DNA of 64,000 nucleotides from an uncultured Acidimicrobiales bacterium (GCA_951812975.1 CATOTC010000003.1:248001-312000); one strand, 5' to 3'. Shown: positions 1 to 10,050, numbered from the stretch's first letter. Numbers and translations are program-made. The notes: generated from the letters alone by a model not told the origin.

Positions 1-2052
1 CAGCGCACATTCCAGCGCATAGATCGCCGGTTGTGTCCAGGCCGGGTCGTCGAGGTCTCCGGCCGCGTCGGGTCTTCCGAACATCACCGACAGCAGCGAT
101 GTCTGGCGTGCTTCGCGGATCAGTTCATCGCAGCGGTCCAACACGGCGCGCGCCACCGGTTCGCTTTGGTAGAGCTGCTCTCCCATGCCGACCCATTGGC
201 TGCCCTGGCCCGTGTAGACGAAGGCAAGTTTCTGGGCGCTGCCGGCGTCCGGCACCGCCTCATCCGAGTCGACCAGATCGTTGAGTCTCTGGCGCAGCGA
301 GTCGGCGTCACCGAACACCGCTGTGGCACGATGCGAGAAGTGGCTGCGGCCCACCGCGGCGGTCCAGGCCATGTCGGCGAGCAGCTCACTGTCTGGACCA
401 GCACGGTCCGAACCAGCACTGTCCGAACCAGCACTGTCGGAACCAACACTGTCCGAACCAGCACTGTCTGAACCAGCAACGGCGTCGGTGTGCTCGTCGA
501 GCCAGCTCAGATAGCTTCCGGCCAACTCCTTGAGCGCCTGGTCCGACTTCGCCGACAGTGCCAGCAGTCTCGCCGGGCGGTCCGACACGGTCTCGTCTGC
601 GCTGTGGTGCGCCGCGGCCGTCTCTGGCGACGAGACCGCCACCAGGCGTTCCGGGCCTGTCGGCCAGCGCTGCTCACCCTGCTGAGCGGGATCGTCCTGC
701 AGCGTCCCATGGCCCTCAACGATGACGTGGGCATTGGTCCCCGACCAACCGAACCCGCTCACACCGGCGAGCGGCATGGCCTCAGGACGGCGCGGCCACC
801 GAGTCGTCTCTGTGGGGACCTTCAACGGCAGCCGGTCCCAGTCGATCACCGGGTTCGGATTCTCGAAGTTCAAGTGTTTGGGAATCGTCTGCTGCTTCAT
901 CGACAGCATCACCTTGATCAGCCCGGCGACTCCCGCGGCGGGTTCAAGATGGCCGACATTGGTCTTCACGGACCCCAACAGGAGCGGCTGGTCATCTTCG
1001 CGTTCGCCACAGTAGGCGCCCGCTACCGCGGTCAACTCGATCGGGTCGCCGACCGGCGTGCCCGTCCCATGCGCCTCCACATAGTCCACCTGCAACGGCG
1101 AAATCCCCGCCAGCTTCAGCGCATCGGAGATCACCCGCTCCTGGGCCTCGCCGTTCGGCACGGTCAACCCCGTGCTGGCGCCGTCCTGGTTCAGGGCGGT
1201 TCCCCGTATCACTCCCCAGATGCGGTCACCGTCCGCTTCGGCGTCGGCCAATCGCTTCAATACCAGGATGCCGCATCCCTCGCCTCGCACATAGCCGTTT
1301 GCGCTCGCGTCGAATGTCTTGCACCGTCCGTCGGGGGCCAACATCCCGGCGTTGCCCCGCAGTTCGAAGAGCCGGGCGGACAGGATCACGTGCACCCCTC
1401 CCGCGAGGGCCAGATCGGCCTCACCGCGCTGAAGACCCGACACCGCCTGATGTACTGCTGCCAACGACGAGGAGCAGGCAGTGTCCACTGCCAACGCCGG
1501 TCCCTGCAGCCCCAGGGCGAAGGCCACCCGACCGATTGCGGTGTTGAACGATGTCCCGCTAACCGAGTAGAGGCTGACCGCGGCCTCCGCAGTTGCGCTG
1601 TCATTGAGGATCAGCCCGCGGTAGTCGTTGTTGCTGATGCCTGCATACACCCCTGTGCGGCTGCCTTTGAGCTGATCGGCGTCGATTCCTGCGTCTTCGA
1701 GTGCCTGCCAACTGGTCTCGAGCATCAACCTCTGCTGAGGATCGAGAAACTGGGCCTCAACTGGCGAAATCCGGAAGAACGTGGCGTCGAACTGGTCGAT
1801 CCCGTCGATGAATCCAGCGAACCGGCAAGAGGTGTTCTGCGTTTCGGGGTTGGGGAACAACTCGCCGATCCGTCCCTGACTAGATCCCGGGACTCCCTCG
1901 CTGATGGCGTTCTCCCCCGCCTCGAGCAGTCTCCAGAACTCCGAGAGGTCGTCGGCGCCGGGAAACCGGCAGGCCATGCCCACAACCGCTATCGCCTCTG
2001 CTGAGCGCGCCCTCTCACCGTCTCCGTGCGCGAGGTTCCGCTCGTCGGTCAT
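1..2052 (-). CDS. Type I polyketide synthase, N-terminal part (KS then start of AT); truncated by window edge
   Basis: The minus strand is open from an ATG at 2052 to base 1, 684 codons with no stop. Residues ~20-445 are a beta-ketoacyl synthase: active-site Cys193 in DTACSSSL, His328 in EAHGTGT and His368 in NVGHLE complete the Cys-His-His triad. A linker of ~100 residues follows, then an acyltransferase begins (FVYTGQGSQW near residue 617) and is cut by the edge before its active serine. The enzyme should condense acyl units into a polyketide or polyketide-like lipid; the product cannot be told because the later domains are missing. The KS begins only about 20 residues in, with no loading domain ahead of it. 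A GGAG box lies just upstream of the start. The gene starts 12 bp after the pepA stop, so the two are probably cotranscribed. Confidence 0.93.
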   Translation of the reverse strand, partial: MTDERNLAHGDGERARSAEAIAVVGMACRFPGADDLSEFWRLLEAGENAISEGVPGSSQGRIGELFPNPETQNTSCRFAGFIDGIDQFDATFFRISPVEAQFLDPQQRLMLETSWQALEDAGIDADQLKGSRTGVYAGISNNDYRGLILNDSATAEAAVSLYSVSGTSFNTAIGRVAFALGLQGPALAVDTACSSSLAAVHQAVSGLQRGEADLALAGGVHVILSARLFELRGNAGMLAPDGRCKTFDASANGYVRGEGCGILVLKRLADAEADGDRIWGVIRGTALNQDGASTGLTVPNGEAQERVISDALKLAGISPLQVDYVEAHGTGTPVGDPIELTAVAGAYCGEREDDQPLLLGSVKTNVGHLEPAAGVAGLIKVMLSMKQQTIPKHLNFENPNPVIDWDRLPLKVPTETTRWPRRPEAMPLAGVSGFGWSGTNAHVIVEGHGTLQDDPAQQGEQRWPTGPERLVAVSSPETAAAHHSADETVSDRPARLLALSAKSDQALKELAGSYLSWLDEHTDAVAGSDSAGSDSVGSDSAGSDSAGSDRAGPDSELLADMAWTAAVGRSHFSHRATAVFGDADSLRQRLNDLVDSDEAVPDAGSAQKLAFVYTGQGSQWVGMGEQLYQSEPVARAVLDRCDELIREARQTSLLSVMFGRPDAAGDLDDPAWTQPAIYALECAL
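385..474. repeat. Six tandem 15-bp units inside the PKS gene (KS-AT linker)
   Basis: Six imperfect 15-bp units (plus-strand consensus agcactgtccgaacc) run head to tail. On the coding strand they translate to repeated AGSDS-like pentapeptides (SDSAG/SDSVG) in the linker between KS and AT. The unit is a multiple of three, so copy-number change would keep the frame. The flexible Gly/Ser/Asp linker is probably unstructured. Confidence 0.9.
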
Positions 2053-2064
2053 CAGGTCTCCAGA

Positions 2065-3534
2065 CTACTCTTCCGATTCTGCGGCTGAGTTGCCTCCCGG
2101 CGGCTCGAAGTCCCGAGCCAATTCGATCAGCAGTCGCACTCCGTATCCGGTGCCTCCCTTGGTGATCTCCGCATCGTCTGAGTCGCTCCAGGACGGTCCG
2201 GCGATGTCGAGGTGGGCCCACGGAATTCCCTCCGCCACGAACTCCTTGAGGATCAGTCCGGCCGTCAGCGCACCCCCCTGGGGCTTGCCGATGTTCTTCA
2301 TGTCTGCGACCGACGACTCGATCTGTTTGGTGTAGTCGCCGGGCAGCGGCAGATGCCATACCCGTTCGCCCGAGACCGCGGACGCGTTCTTAACGGCGTC
2401 TATCCACTCGTCGTTGTTGCCCATTAGTCCGGCGATCTTCGGGCCGAGCGCGACCACGCAGGCACCGGTGAGCGTCGCCAAGTCGACGATCGCGTCGGGC
2501 TCCGCTTCGCTGGCCAGCGAGAGGGCGTCGGCGAGGATCAATCGACCCTCTGCGTCCGTGTTGAGCACTTCGATGGTCTTGCCGTTGCGGATCTTCAGAA
2601 CGTCGCCCGGGCGGGTGGCATCGCCGCCGAGCATGTTGTCGGTCATCGGAACGAAGGCCCGGACCTGCGCGGCGGGCGCGATCTCTGCCATGGCCGACAT
2701 CGCGCCGATCACGGCTGCACCCCCGCCCATGTCGTACTTCATGGTCATCATGCCCTGGCCGGTCTTGATCGACAGACCGCCTGCGTCAAACACGATCCCC
2801 TTGCCGACCAGCGCCAGAGTGCCGTGTTTGGGCCCGGGCGGATCGTAGGTCAGTTCAACCAGCCGGGGTGGGAGCGTTGATCCGCGGTTGACGCCGAGGA
2901 GGCCGCCGAGCCCGCCCTCGGCTATTTCGGTCTCGTCCCAGACCTTGACCGTCAATCCGCGGTCGCGCCCCACCGCGGCGGCACGGTCCGCGAACTCCGG
3001 TGCGGTCAGGATTCCTCCCGGCTCGTTGACGAGGTCCCGGGCCAGCATCTGCGCACCGGCCACAGCCCTGCCCAGATCGAGCGCTCCCTGGTTCGTTGCA
3101 CCCACTCCGCCGGCGACGTCGACTCGGTTCAACTTCACCGGTTCGCCTTCGGACTTGTACGTCAAGAACTTGTAGCTGCCGAGCGAGATCCCCTCGACCA
3201 GCGCTCGGCGGCAGATCGCGCCGTCGAGGTCAACGTCCGGCAGAGCAGCTCCGACCCAGGTGTGGTTGCCCAACCTCCGCCCGATCGCAGCTCCGGCACG
3301 GCGGAGGCGGTCGGCGTCCACCTCGGCACGGGGGCCGACCCCCACCAGAGCACCGACCCGGCCGTTGACGGGCCATGTGTAGGTCTGGCCGACCTGGCCG
3401 CTGAAGTCGGCGTTGTCGAGGTCTCTGCTGTCGACCTGTTCGAGCCCGCTGGTAACGGCTTCTGAGGTGACGATCCATACGTGCGCCCTTGCCCTCTGAG
3501 GCAGGACGCGGACTGCGCGGTAGCTGATTGACAT
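2065..3534 (-). CDS. pepA: Leucyl aminopeptidase (M17 family)
   Basis: A 489-residue cytosolic metallo-exopeptidase that removes N-terminal residues from peptides. The M17 signature NTDAEGRLILADAL is present, as is the upstream metal-binding segment KGIVFDAGGLSIK, which holds the conserved Lys/Asp pair; length is normal for the family. The ATG at 3534 (protein MSISYRAV...) is preferred over an in-frame TTG 39 bp upstream because the extra residues look non-coding. It sits 12 bp upstream of the PKS gene on the same strand. That is an unusual partner for a housekeeping peptidase and probably just shared transcription. Confidence 0.93.
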   Translation of the reverse strand: MSISYRAVRVLPQRARAHVWIVTSEAVTSGLEQVDSRDLDNADFSGQVGQTYTWPVNGRVGALVGVGPRAEVDADRLRRAGAAIGRRLGNHTWVGAALPDVDLDGAICRRALVEGISLGSYKFLTYKSEGEPVKLNRVDVAGGVGATNQGALDLGRAVAGAQMLARDLVNEPGGILTAPEFADRAAAVGRDRGLTVKVWDETEIAEGGLGGLLGVNRGSTLPPRLVELTYDPPGPKHGTLALVGKGIVFDAGGLSIKTGQGMMTMKYDMGGGAAVIGAMSAMAEIAPAAQVRAFVPMTDNMLGGDATRPGDVLKIRNGKTIEVLNTDAEGRLILADALSLASEAEPDAIVDLATLTGACVVALGPKIAGLMGNNDEWIDAVKNASAVSGERVWHLPLPGDYTKQIESSVADMKNIGKPQGGALTAGLILKEFVAEGIPWAHLDIAGPSWSDSDDAEITKGGTGYGVRLLIELARDFEPPGGNSAAESEE

Positions 3535-3624
3535 GCGAGCAGAATACGCCGATCGCGCGCCGTTCTGGGGCAAATGCTGATCTTGTGCGCCCGGGGCCGC
3601 CTCTGTCGGCTCGCTGCGGGTTCT

Positions 3625-4830
3625 TCAGCCCCGTTGCATGCGTCCCTGCGGCAGCACCTCGATGTCGAACTCGGGCACTTCACCGGCGAACATCGGGAAC
3701 TTGGGTACAGCCTGTTGACGGAACCTTGTTGAACGGTGCACCGGATCGCGGTCGTATTCGGGAATCACCTTGGATCCGAACAGTTCGATGCACTCGAGGG
3801 CCTGCTCATGGTTCATTCCGTCCTTGGGGAATGAGAACGCCACCTGGTCGGCACCGACCCGCTGATATTCCTCCAGCTGTTCGCAGACGTCCTCGGGCGT
3901 CCCGCAGAGCATGCCTCCGTGCTTGATCACCGTGTCGAGGACTTCTTCGTTGGGCACGCCCATGTCGGGGGGAGACGGCCAGGTTGTGCCGTTGCCCATC
4001 TTCGGGAAGGTGTCGTGGTACAGGTGCAGCAGGGTGATCAGGTAGCCGTTGCCCCGGGCGGTGGCTATTCGACGGGCCTCTTCGCGGTCGTTGAGGCAGA
4101 CCACCTCGTTGGTGAGCATCAGGTTGTTGTTTTGGAACTGGCCGATGACCTCTTTGGGCTCGGCTGCGGCGTCCTTGTAGGTGTCGACGAGCGGACCCAT
4201 CTCGTGGATCGGCTTGAAGTTGAACGCCACCGCGCCGATTCCCATCTCACCGGCTGTTACGAAAGAGCTGGGGTTCCCGCAGGCCAGCCAGATCGGCGGA
4301 TGACCCTGCAGGTACGGCTTGGGCAGGACGTTGTGGGGTGTGGGCACGTTGAAGAACTCGCCTTCGAAGACGTAGTCCTTCTGCTCCCACATCCTTGGGA
4401 TCTCACGCACGACCTCGTGCCACATCGCCTTGGTCTCGCTGGTCAAGGTGCCGTTGAAGCTGGCGACCTCGTGGCTGCCGGCGCCCCGGCCGGTCCCGAA
4501 CTCGAAGCGGCCCTCGGTCACGTGGTCGAGCATCGCCGCTCTCTCCGCGATCCGGACCGGATGTTCCTTGGTGGTGGGGAGGCTGGTGATGCCGCTGGCG
4601 AGATGTATCCGCTCGGTTTGGGCCGCGATGGCTCCCATCACGACCTCGGGTGCGGACATGTGGCTGTATTCGGTCAGGCAGTGGTGCTCGCCGAGCCAGG
4701 CGTACTTGAAATTGTGCTTGTCGGCGAGGACCCCGTACTCGATCTGCTCCATGAGCATTCGATGCTCAAGTTCGGGGTCATGCGCCGCCGGTCCCGGTAT
4801 GTACCCGTTGAGAAACAGCGCGAATTCCAT
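3625..4830 (-). CDS. LLM-class flavin-dependent oxidoreductase (luciferase-like monooxygenase)
   Basis: A 401-residue TIM-barrel protein of the bacterial luciferase family, which uses FMN or, often in actinobacteria, F420. It shows the N-terminal barrel strand (MEFALFLNGYIPG), the conserved GEHH motif near residue 48, LASGITSLPTTKEHPVRIAE and the GRFEFGTGRG segment typical of these monooxygenases. The C-terminal part has the usual GTPEDVCEQLEEYQRVGADQ region that closes the barrel. The substrate is unknown. It reads in the same direction as pepA and the PKS but ends 90 bp before the pepA start, so an operon is possible but not shown. Confidence 0.88.
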   Translation of the reverse strand: MEFALFLNGYIPGPAAHDPELEHRMLMEQIEYGVLADKHNFKYAWLGEHHCLTEYSHMSAPEVVMGAIAAQTERIHLASGITSLPTTKEHPVRIAERAAMLDHVTEGRFEFGTGRGAGSHEVASFNGTLTSETKAMWHEVVREIPRMWEQKDYVFEGEFFNVPTPHNVLPKPYLQGHPPIWLACGNPSSFVTAGEMGIGAVAFNFKPIHEMGPLVDTYKDAAAEPKEVIGQFQNNNLMLTNEVVCLNDREEARRIATARGNGYLITLLHLYHDTFPKMGNGTTWPSPPDMGVPNEEVLDTVIKHGGMLCGTPEDVCEQLEEYQRVGADQVAFSFPKDGMNHEQALECIELFGSKVIPEYDRDPVHRSTRFRQQAVPKFPMFAGEVPEFDIEVLPQGRMQRG

Positions 4831-4897
4831 GGGCGCGGACTCTAGGCCGTGTGTTGTCGCGGGACGTAACCCGGCCGCGTTCAGCGCTCAGAAGCAT

Positions 4898-5071
4898 GCG
4901 CTCCACCCTTGTTCGCTTCGCTCACGGGCCGCTCGGGCCACGGCCTCGTTCGGTCGCTGCCGTGCGCGGGATCAATCCGCTTGGCGCTCCACCCTTGTTC
5001 GCTTCGCTCACGGGCCGCTCGGGCCACGGCCTCGTTCGGTCGCTACCGTGCGCGGGATCAATCCGCTTGGC
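4898..5071. repeat. Two-copy 86-bp tandem direct repeat overlapping the 3' end of copA
   Basis: The sequence starting gctccacccttgttcgc at 4900 recurs at 4986, and the copies match to the end (atccgcttggc) apart from one C/A change near 5044. The second copy covers the copA stop codon (5058-5060), so the repeat extends into coding sequence. The upstream edge of copy 1 abuts the 5' region of the LLM gene. It may be a duplicated gene end or an intergenic repeat family. There is no spacer, so it is not a CRISPR. Confidence 0.92.
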
Positions 5072-7229
5072 CTCGGAACCGTCGCAGGCGCATGCTGTTG
5101 CTGACGACGAACAGCGAGGACAGTCCCATTGCTGCGGCTGCGATCATGGGGTTGAGCACGCCTGAGGCCGCCAGCGGAATGGCTGCTGCGTTGTAGGCGA
5201 AAGCCCAGAACAGGTTGCCCTTGATCGTGCTGAGGGTTCTGCGAGACAACGCCACGGCATCGGCGACGGCGACGAGGTCCCCTCGCAACACGGTGAGGTC
5301 GGAGGCTTCCATGGCGATGTCGGTTCCACTGCCCATTGCGATGCCGACATCGGCCTGGGCCAGTGCGGGAGCGTCGTTGATCCCGTCGCCGACCATGGCG
5401 ACCCGATGTCCTTCGCTCTGAAGTCGAGCGATCTCAGCGGCCTTGGCGTCGGGAAACATGGACGCTCGCACCTGTTCGATTCCAACTGCGGTGGCAACGC
5501 TTCGTGCGGTCCGTTCGTTGTCGCCGGTCAGCAGCACGATGTCGAGGTCCTGTCGCCGAAGCGCGGCGACCGCTTCTGCCGAAGACGGCTTGATCTGGTC
5601 CGCGACTACCAGCGCCGCTTCAGCGACGGGTCCGCGTCCCACCGGTCCGCGTCCGACGAAGACCACGGTTCGGCCCTGCGCTTCGGCCTCGCCTGCAAGC
5701 TGTTCGACCTCGGGACCGATCTCGCTGAACATGTCCCGACGACCGACGACGACGGCAGTTCCGTCGACCGAGCCGACCACACCGAATCCGGGGCGGTTCT
5801 CGAAATCGGTCACGGAGCGGTCGGGTTCGACAGCGTCGCCTATTGATCGAGCAGTGACTGATTGAGCGGCGATTGCTTGGGCGATGGGGTGTTCGGAGCG
5901 TGATTCGAGGGCCGCGGCGAGCGCCAGCAGTTCGTTGCCGTCGCCGTCGGGGGCGATCACTTCGACCAGTTCCATGCGGCCGTGGGTGACCGTGCCGGTC
6001 TTGTCGAGCACGACGGTGTCGAGCCGTCGGCTGTCCTCGAGCACCTCCGCTCCCTTGATGATGATGCCCAGCTGTGCTCCCCGACCGGTTCCGACGAGGA
6101 TGGCCAACGGGGTGGCGAGTCCAAGAGCACAGGGGCAGGCGATGATCAGAACCGCGACCGCGGCGGTGAATGCGTCGGTTCCGGAGTCTGCCAGGACCAG
6201 CCAACCGAGCAGCGTCGACAACGCAATGGCGATGGCGACGGGCACAAAAACCCCCGCCACGCGGTCGGCGAGTCGCTGGATCTGGGCACGGCTGCCCTGC
6301 GCCTCGTCGACGAGGCGGATGATCTGAGCCAACGCTGTGTCGGCACCCACCCGCGTGGCCTCGATCAGCAGGGAGCCGTTGGCGTTGACCGTGGCACCGA
6401 TGACTTCGTCGCCGGCTCGGACCTCGACCGGTACCGGCTCGCCGGTGACCATGGACACATCGACGGCAGAGTGCCCTTCGAGCACCACGCCGTCGGTGGC
6501 GATCTTCTCACCGGGCCGCACCCGGAATCGCATACCCGCGGCCAGGTCGTCGATGGCGATCTCGGTGCCGTCTTCGAGCATGGCGGTGCGGGCGCCAAGG
6601 TCCGCGAGGGATCGGATCGCCTCTCCGGACCGGCGGGTGGCACGTACCTCGAGCCATTTTCCGAGCAGGATCAGGGTGATTATCACCGCGCTCGTCTCGA
6701 AGTAGACCTCTGCGTCGACGTCGGCCAGCAGCACCACCGCCGACCAGGTCCAGGCCGCCAGAGTCCCGACCGAGACCAGCGTGTCCATGGTGACAAGGCG
6801 ATGTCGCAGGTTGCCGACGGCGACACGGTGGAATCGCCAGCCCGACCAGTAGACGACCGGTGTGGCCAGCACCAACGCGGCCCACTCCCATCCGTCGAAG
6901 CGCAGCGGACGGATCATCGAGACTGCTGCGACGACGACCGTGAGCACCGCGGCGAGTCGAAACCGCAGCCACAGATCGGTTTGACGTGCTGCTTCGGCCG
7001 CGTCCCGGTCCATCTCGGCCGGAGCGGAGTAACCGAGCGACTCGATGGCAGTGCGGAAGGCCTCGACGCCGACCGCGTCGCTGTGGAACACCGTGGCCTT
7101 GCTGGTGGTGAAGTTCACCTGGGCTGAAGCCACGCCTTCGAGACGGTTCAGGCTCTGCTCGATCGAGGCCGCGCACGCCGAACAGGTCATGCCATCAACC
7201 GCAAGTTCCGAGCGAACTTCGGTTTCCAT
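5058..7229 (-). CDS. copA: Copper-translocating P1B-type ATPase
   Basis: A 723-residue inner-membrane pump that exports monovalent copper (or silver) using ATP. An N-terminal heavy-metal-associated domain carries [10 protein letters not shown] (residues 13-22). Transmembrane helices follow, with the ion-binding CPC in [13 protein letters not shown] (~365), the phosphorylated Asp in DKTGT (~410), SEHPIA in the nucleotide domain, TGDN and [10 protein letters not shown] (~615). All catalytic motifs are intact. The start is 24 bp from the divergent selO start, so the two promoters must overlap. The stop lies inside an 86-bp repeat. No CopZ or CsoR gene is adjacent. Confidence 0.95.
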   Translation of the reverse strand: METEVRSELAVDGMTCSACAASIEQSLNRLEGVASAQVNFTTSKATVFHSDAVGVEAFRTAIESLGYSAPAEMDRDAAEAARQTDLWLRFRLAAVLTVVVAAVSMIRPLRFDGWEWAALVLATPVVYWSGWRFHRVAVGNLRHRLVTMDTLVSVGTLAAWTWSAVVLLADVDAEVYFETSAVIITLILLGKWLEVRATRRSGEAIRSLADLGARTAMLEDGTEIAIDDLAAGMRFRVRPGEKIATDGVVLEGHSAVDVSMVTGEPVPVEVRAGDEVIGATVNANGSLLIEATRVGADTALAQIIRLVDEAQGSRAQIQRLADRVAGVFVPVAIAIALSTLLGWLVLADSGTDAFTAAVAVLIIACPCALGLATPLAILVGTGRGAQLGIIIKGAEVLEDSRRLDTVVLDKTGTVTHGRMELVEVIAPDGDGNELLALAAALESRSEHPIAQAIAAQSVTARSIGDAVEPDRSVTDFENRPGFGVVGSVDGTAVVVGRRDMFSEIGPEVEQLAGEAEAQGRTVVFVGRGPVGRGPVAEAALVVADQIKPSSAEAVAALRRQDLDIVLLTGDNERTARSVATAVGIEQVRASMFPDAKAAEIARLQSEGHRVAMVGDGINDAPALAQADVGIAMGSGTDIAMEASDLTVLRGDLVAVADAVALSRRTLSTIKGNLFWAFAYNAAAIPLAASGVLNPMIAAAAMGLSSLFVVSNSMRLRRFRGQAD

Positions 7230-7253
7230 ATGCCCAGCCTAGGCTGGAGGTTG

Positions 7254-8867
7254 ATGACCGTGACGCGACTTGCTGAACTTGTCTGGGACGATTCGTTCAC
7301 CCGCGAGCTTCCCGGCGACGAGGACACCGCCAACCGCGTGCGCCAGGTCCACGGAGCGGCCTACTCGCGGGTCATGCCGACCCCGACCGAAGCGCCGACG
7401 CTGGTGTCCGCCTCCACTGAGATGCTGGAGATGCTCGGTCTTGATGCCGACATCGGTGACGACGAGTGGTTCGTGCGGGAGATGACCGGCAATTCCGTCA
7501 TCGCCGGCACGGACCCGCACGCAATGTGCTACGGAGGCCACCAGTTCGGCAACTGGGCCGGTCAACTGGGTGACGGCAGGGCCATCACCCTTGGCGAGGT
7601 GCTCACGGAGTCCGACGGCCGTCAGACACTGCAGCTCAAAGGAGCGGGTCCCACGCCGTATTCCCGCACGGCAGACGGCCTGGCGGTGCTGCGTTCGTCG
7701 ATACGCGAGTTCCTGTGCAGTGAGGCGATGCATCATCTCGGCGTGCCGACGACGCGGGCGTTGACCGTGGCCCTCACCGGCGACAAGGTCATGCGTGACA
7801 TGTTCTATGACGGCCGTCCGGCTCTCGAGCGCGGGGCGGTGGTGTGCCGGGTGGCTCCCTCGTTCATTCGTTTCGGGAACTTCGAGATCTTCGCGGCGCG
7901 TGGTGACATCGACAACCTCCGCCGCCTCGCCGACTACACGATCCGGACGCACTTCCCAGAACTCCTCGACTCACCGGCGGGTCCGGTGTCAAAAGACGTA
8001 TACGTGGACTGGCTCGCCGAGGTCGCCCGAACCACCGCTGACATGATCGTTCACTGGCAGCGTGTCGGTTTCGTCCACGGGGTGATGAACACCGACAACA
8101 TGTCGATTCACGGGCTCACCATCGACTACGGGCCCTACGGATGGCTTGAGGACTACGACCCCGGTTGGACGCCCAACACGACCGACGCCTCGATGAAGCG
8201 TTACCGCTTCGGCGCCCAGCCCCACATTGCGAGTTGGAACCTCGAGCGTCTGGCGAACGCCGTATACCCGCTCGTCGAGGAGGTTGAACCGCTTCAGGAC
8301 GCGCTCAACTCCTACGTCACCCGTTTCAACGAGCGGTGGCCGCAGATGATGGCCGACAAGCTCGGGATCGTCGATTTCGATCCCGAGTCGGACCAGTCGC
8401 TGATCGAGGGACTCCTTGAACTGCTGGTCCGGGCAGAGACCGACATGACCTTGTTCTTCCGGGGCCTGGCCGATGTCGATACCGCGTCGGCCACGATCGC
8501 TGACGACGAGTTGGTCGCTCCATTGGTCGAGGCCTATTACGTCGCCGATCAGTTCAGCGGCGACCACCGCGCCAACACGGTCGCCTGGCTGCGGCGCTAC
8601 CGCGAGCGGATCGCTGCGGGCGGCCAGGCCGATCCAGCGCGCCGGCGTGCCATGAACTCGGTGAACCCCAAATTCGTTTTGCGCAACTATCTGGCGCAGT
8701 TGGCTATCGACGACGCTGACCAGGGTGACTTCGGGCTGACCAACGAACTGCTCGATGTGCTGCGCAACCCGTACGACGAGCAACCCGAGCACGAGCGCTT
8801 CGCCGCCAAGCGGCCCGACTGGGCCCGCACCCGCCCCGGTTGTTCAATGCTCAGCTGCTCAAGTTGA
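7254..8867 (+). CDS. selO: SelO/YdiU family pseudokinase-like AMPylase
   Basis: A 537-residue SelO protein. The family has a kinase-like fold that binds ATP in a flipped orientation and transfers AMP to Ser/Thr/Tyr of targets, linked to redox stress. Diagnostic stretches are CYGGHQFGNWAGQLGDGRA, LQLKGAGPTPYSRTADG, GRAVLRSSIREFL-like LAVLRSSIREFL, the catalytic-loop region VHGVMNTDNMS and IDYGPYGWLEDYDP. The C-terminus ends in a Cys-Ser-Ser tail as in E. coli YdiU. The ATG at 7254 follows GGAGG (7246-7250) closely; longer in-frame starts reach into the copA start and are less likely. Confidence 0.93.
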   Translation: MTVTRLAELVWDDSFTRELPGDEDTANRVRQVHGAAYSRVMPTPTEAPTLVSASTEMLEMLGLDADIGDDEWFVREMTGNSVIAGTDPHAMCYGGHQFGNWAGQLGDGRAITLGEVLTESDGRQTLQLKGAGPTPYSRTADGLAVLRSSIREFLCSEAMHHLGVPTTRALTVALTGDKVMRDMFYDGRPALERGAVVCRVAPSFIRFGNFEIFAARGDIDNLRRLADYTIRTHFPELLDSPAGPVSKDVYVDWLAEVARTTADMIVHWQRVGFVHGVMNTDNMSIHGLTIDYGPYGWLEDYDPGWTPNTTDASMKRYRFGAQPHIASWNLERLANAVYPLVEEVEPLQDALNSYVTRFNERWPQMMADKLGIVDFDPESDQSLIEGLLELLVRAETDMTLFFRGLADVDTASATIADDELVAPLVEAYYVADQFSGDHRANTVAWLRRYRERIAAGGQADPARRRAMNSVNPKFVLRNYLAQLAIDDADQGDFGLTNELLDVLRNPYDEQPEHERFAAKRPDWARTRPGCSMLSCSS

Positions 8868-8948
8868 TCGCCTCGTCGTGCAAATCCCAGACCGAAGCGC
8901 GCTCCGGCTCTTGAACGGGTGACGGGCAACGGGCTCGACGCCCGCCTG

Positions 8949-8954
8949 TAACCT
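8949..8954 (+). promoter_or_regulatory. Putative -10 hexamer of a leaderless promoter
   Basis: TAACCT, matching TANNNT, lies 7 bases before the GTG start of the glycosyltransferase, with no Shine-Dalgarno box between. This predicts a transcript beginning at the start codon. A GC hairpin (8930-8934 with 8940-8944, loop of 5) just upstream could be a weak terminator of selO. Confidence 0.4.
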
Positions 8955-8961
8955 CGCCTCT

Positions 8962-10050
8962 GTGCGCATCGCCTACGTAGGTCCCGTGCCGCCCCATCGA
9001 GGGGGCATCGCCCAGCATGGACAACGAACTGTCGAGGCCCTGCGCGCCTGCGGCCACACCGTCGAAGTGGTCTCCTGGCGGGCTCTCTACCCGCGGCTGC
9101 TCGTGAAGCACCAACAGCAGCGGATCACCGCTGCGGATCGTGCCCGGTCACGCTTCTCTCTTCAGTGGTGGAACCCGCTGAGCTGGATCGCCGCGGGCAG
9201 GTCGCTGCGGAACGCCGATCTCATCGTGGTGAGCTGGGCGGCGCCGGTTCACGCCGTTCCCCTGCGGGTGCTTGCCGGCGCCAGCGGCGGCACCGCCGCG
9301 GTCGCCATGCTCCACAACCCCGAGCCGCACGAGCCCATGCCGTTCTCCCGACTGCTGCTCAAGGTTCTGCTGCGGCGGATGCGCGGCGTGGTTGTCCACA
9401 GTGAGGCCGTCGCCGACAGGGTCCGCGAGCTCACCGGAGCCACCTCGGTCCAGGTCACGGCCCATCCGCCCAACTTGAGGATCAATCAGGCTCCGCTGCC
9501 CCCGGCTCCGCCGCTGCGCTTGCTCATGCTGGGGTTCGTGCGGCGCTACAAGGGTGTCGATCTGGCCTTCGACGCGGTCGCTCTCGGCGTCAGCCGGGGG
9601 GTCGAACTCGAGCTGACGGTGGCCGGGGACTTCTGGGAGCCTCCAGAACCTCTGTTCGCGGAGCTCTCGGCCCGGGGGCTCAACGATGCAGTGACACTGC
9701 GACCCGGCTATGTCCCAGACGATCAGGTAGAGGCCCTAATCTGCGCCCATCATCTGCTGATCGCCCCCTATCGATCAGCGACCGTGTCCGGCCTCGTTCC
9801 TCTGGCCTTCTCAGCTGGTCGTCCAGTGGTCGCGACCCCCGTCGGCGGGCTCCCAGAGGCAGTTGTGGACGGGGTCAACGGAACCGTTTCGAAGGCCGTG
9901 GACGCCGAGTCGTTCCTCGACGCCGTCGAACGGGCCGCGGCTGACCTCGACGCACTGGCCCTCGCTGCAACCCGATCCGCCGGCGACTGGCTCGACGTGG
10001 CGAAAGCCCTGCTCACAGCCGCCGGACAAGACCCCCGAGAACCGGGTTGA
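8962..10050 (+). CDS. Glycosyltransferase family 4 (GT-B fold)
   Basis: A 362-residue cytosolic or membrane-associated glycosyltransferase. The N-terminus has the GT4 pattern IAYVGPVPPHRGGIAQH, the glycine-rich loop that begins the acceptor domain. The second Rossmann domain carries LLMLGFVRRYKGVDLAFDA, followed by LIAPYRSATVSGLVPLAF and GRPVVATPVGGLPEAV, the nucleotide-sugar-binding region with the conserved Gly-Leu turn. It likely adds sugars to a lipid-linked or cell-envelope glycan. It converges with a GT-C enzyme 12 bp away, suggesting a small envelope-glycan locus; donor and acceptor are unknown. The GTG start has no SD, consistent with leaderless expression. Confidence 0.88.
   Translation: MRIAYVGPVPPHRGGIAQHGQRTVEALRACGHTVEVVSWRALYPRLLVKHQQQRITAADRARSRFSLQWWNPLSWIAAGRSLRNADLIVVSWAAPVHAVPLRVLAGASGGTAAVAMLHNPEPHEPMPFSRLLLKVLLRRMRGVVVHSEAVADRVRELTGATSVQVTAHPPNLRINQAPLPPAPPLRLLMLGFVRRYKGVDLAFDAVALGVSRGVELELTVAGDFWEPPEPLFAELSARGLNDAVTLRPGYVPDDQVEALICAHHLLIAPYRSATVSGLVPLAFSAGRPVVATPVGGLPEAVVDGVNGTVSKAVDAESFLDAVERAAADLDALALAATRSAGDWLDVAKALLTAAGQDPREPG

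Noticed and set aside
490-2004. 504-codon open frame on the plus strand
   Set aside because: Antisense to the PKS ketosynthase, whose motifs and frame are clear; high G+C makes long antisense frames common.
3919-4845. 308-codon plus-strand frame
   Set aside because: Antisense to the LLM oxidoreductase with clear family motifs.
4898-5071. CRISPR array
   Set aside because: Only two head-to-tail copies with no spacers, and partly coding.
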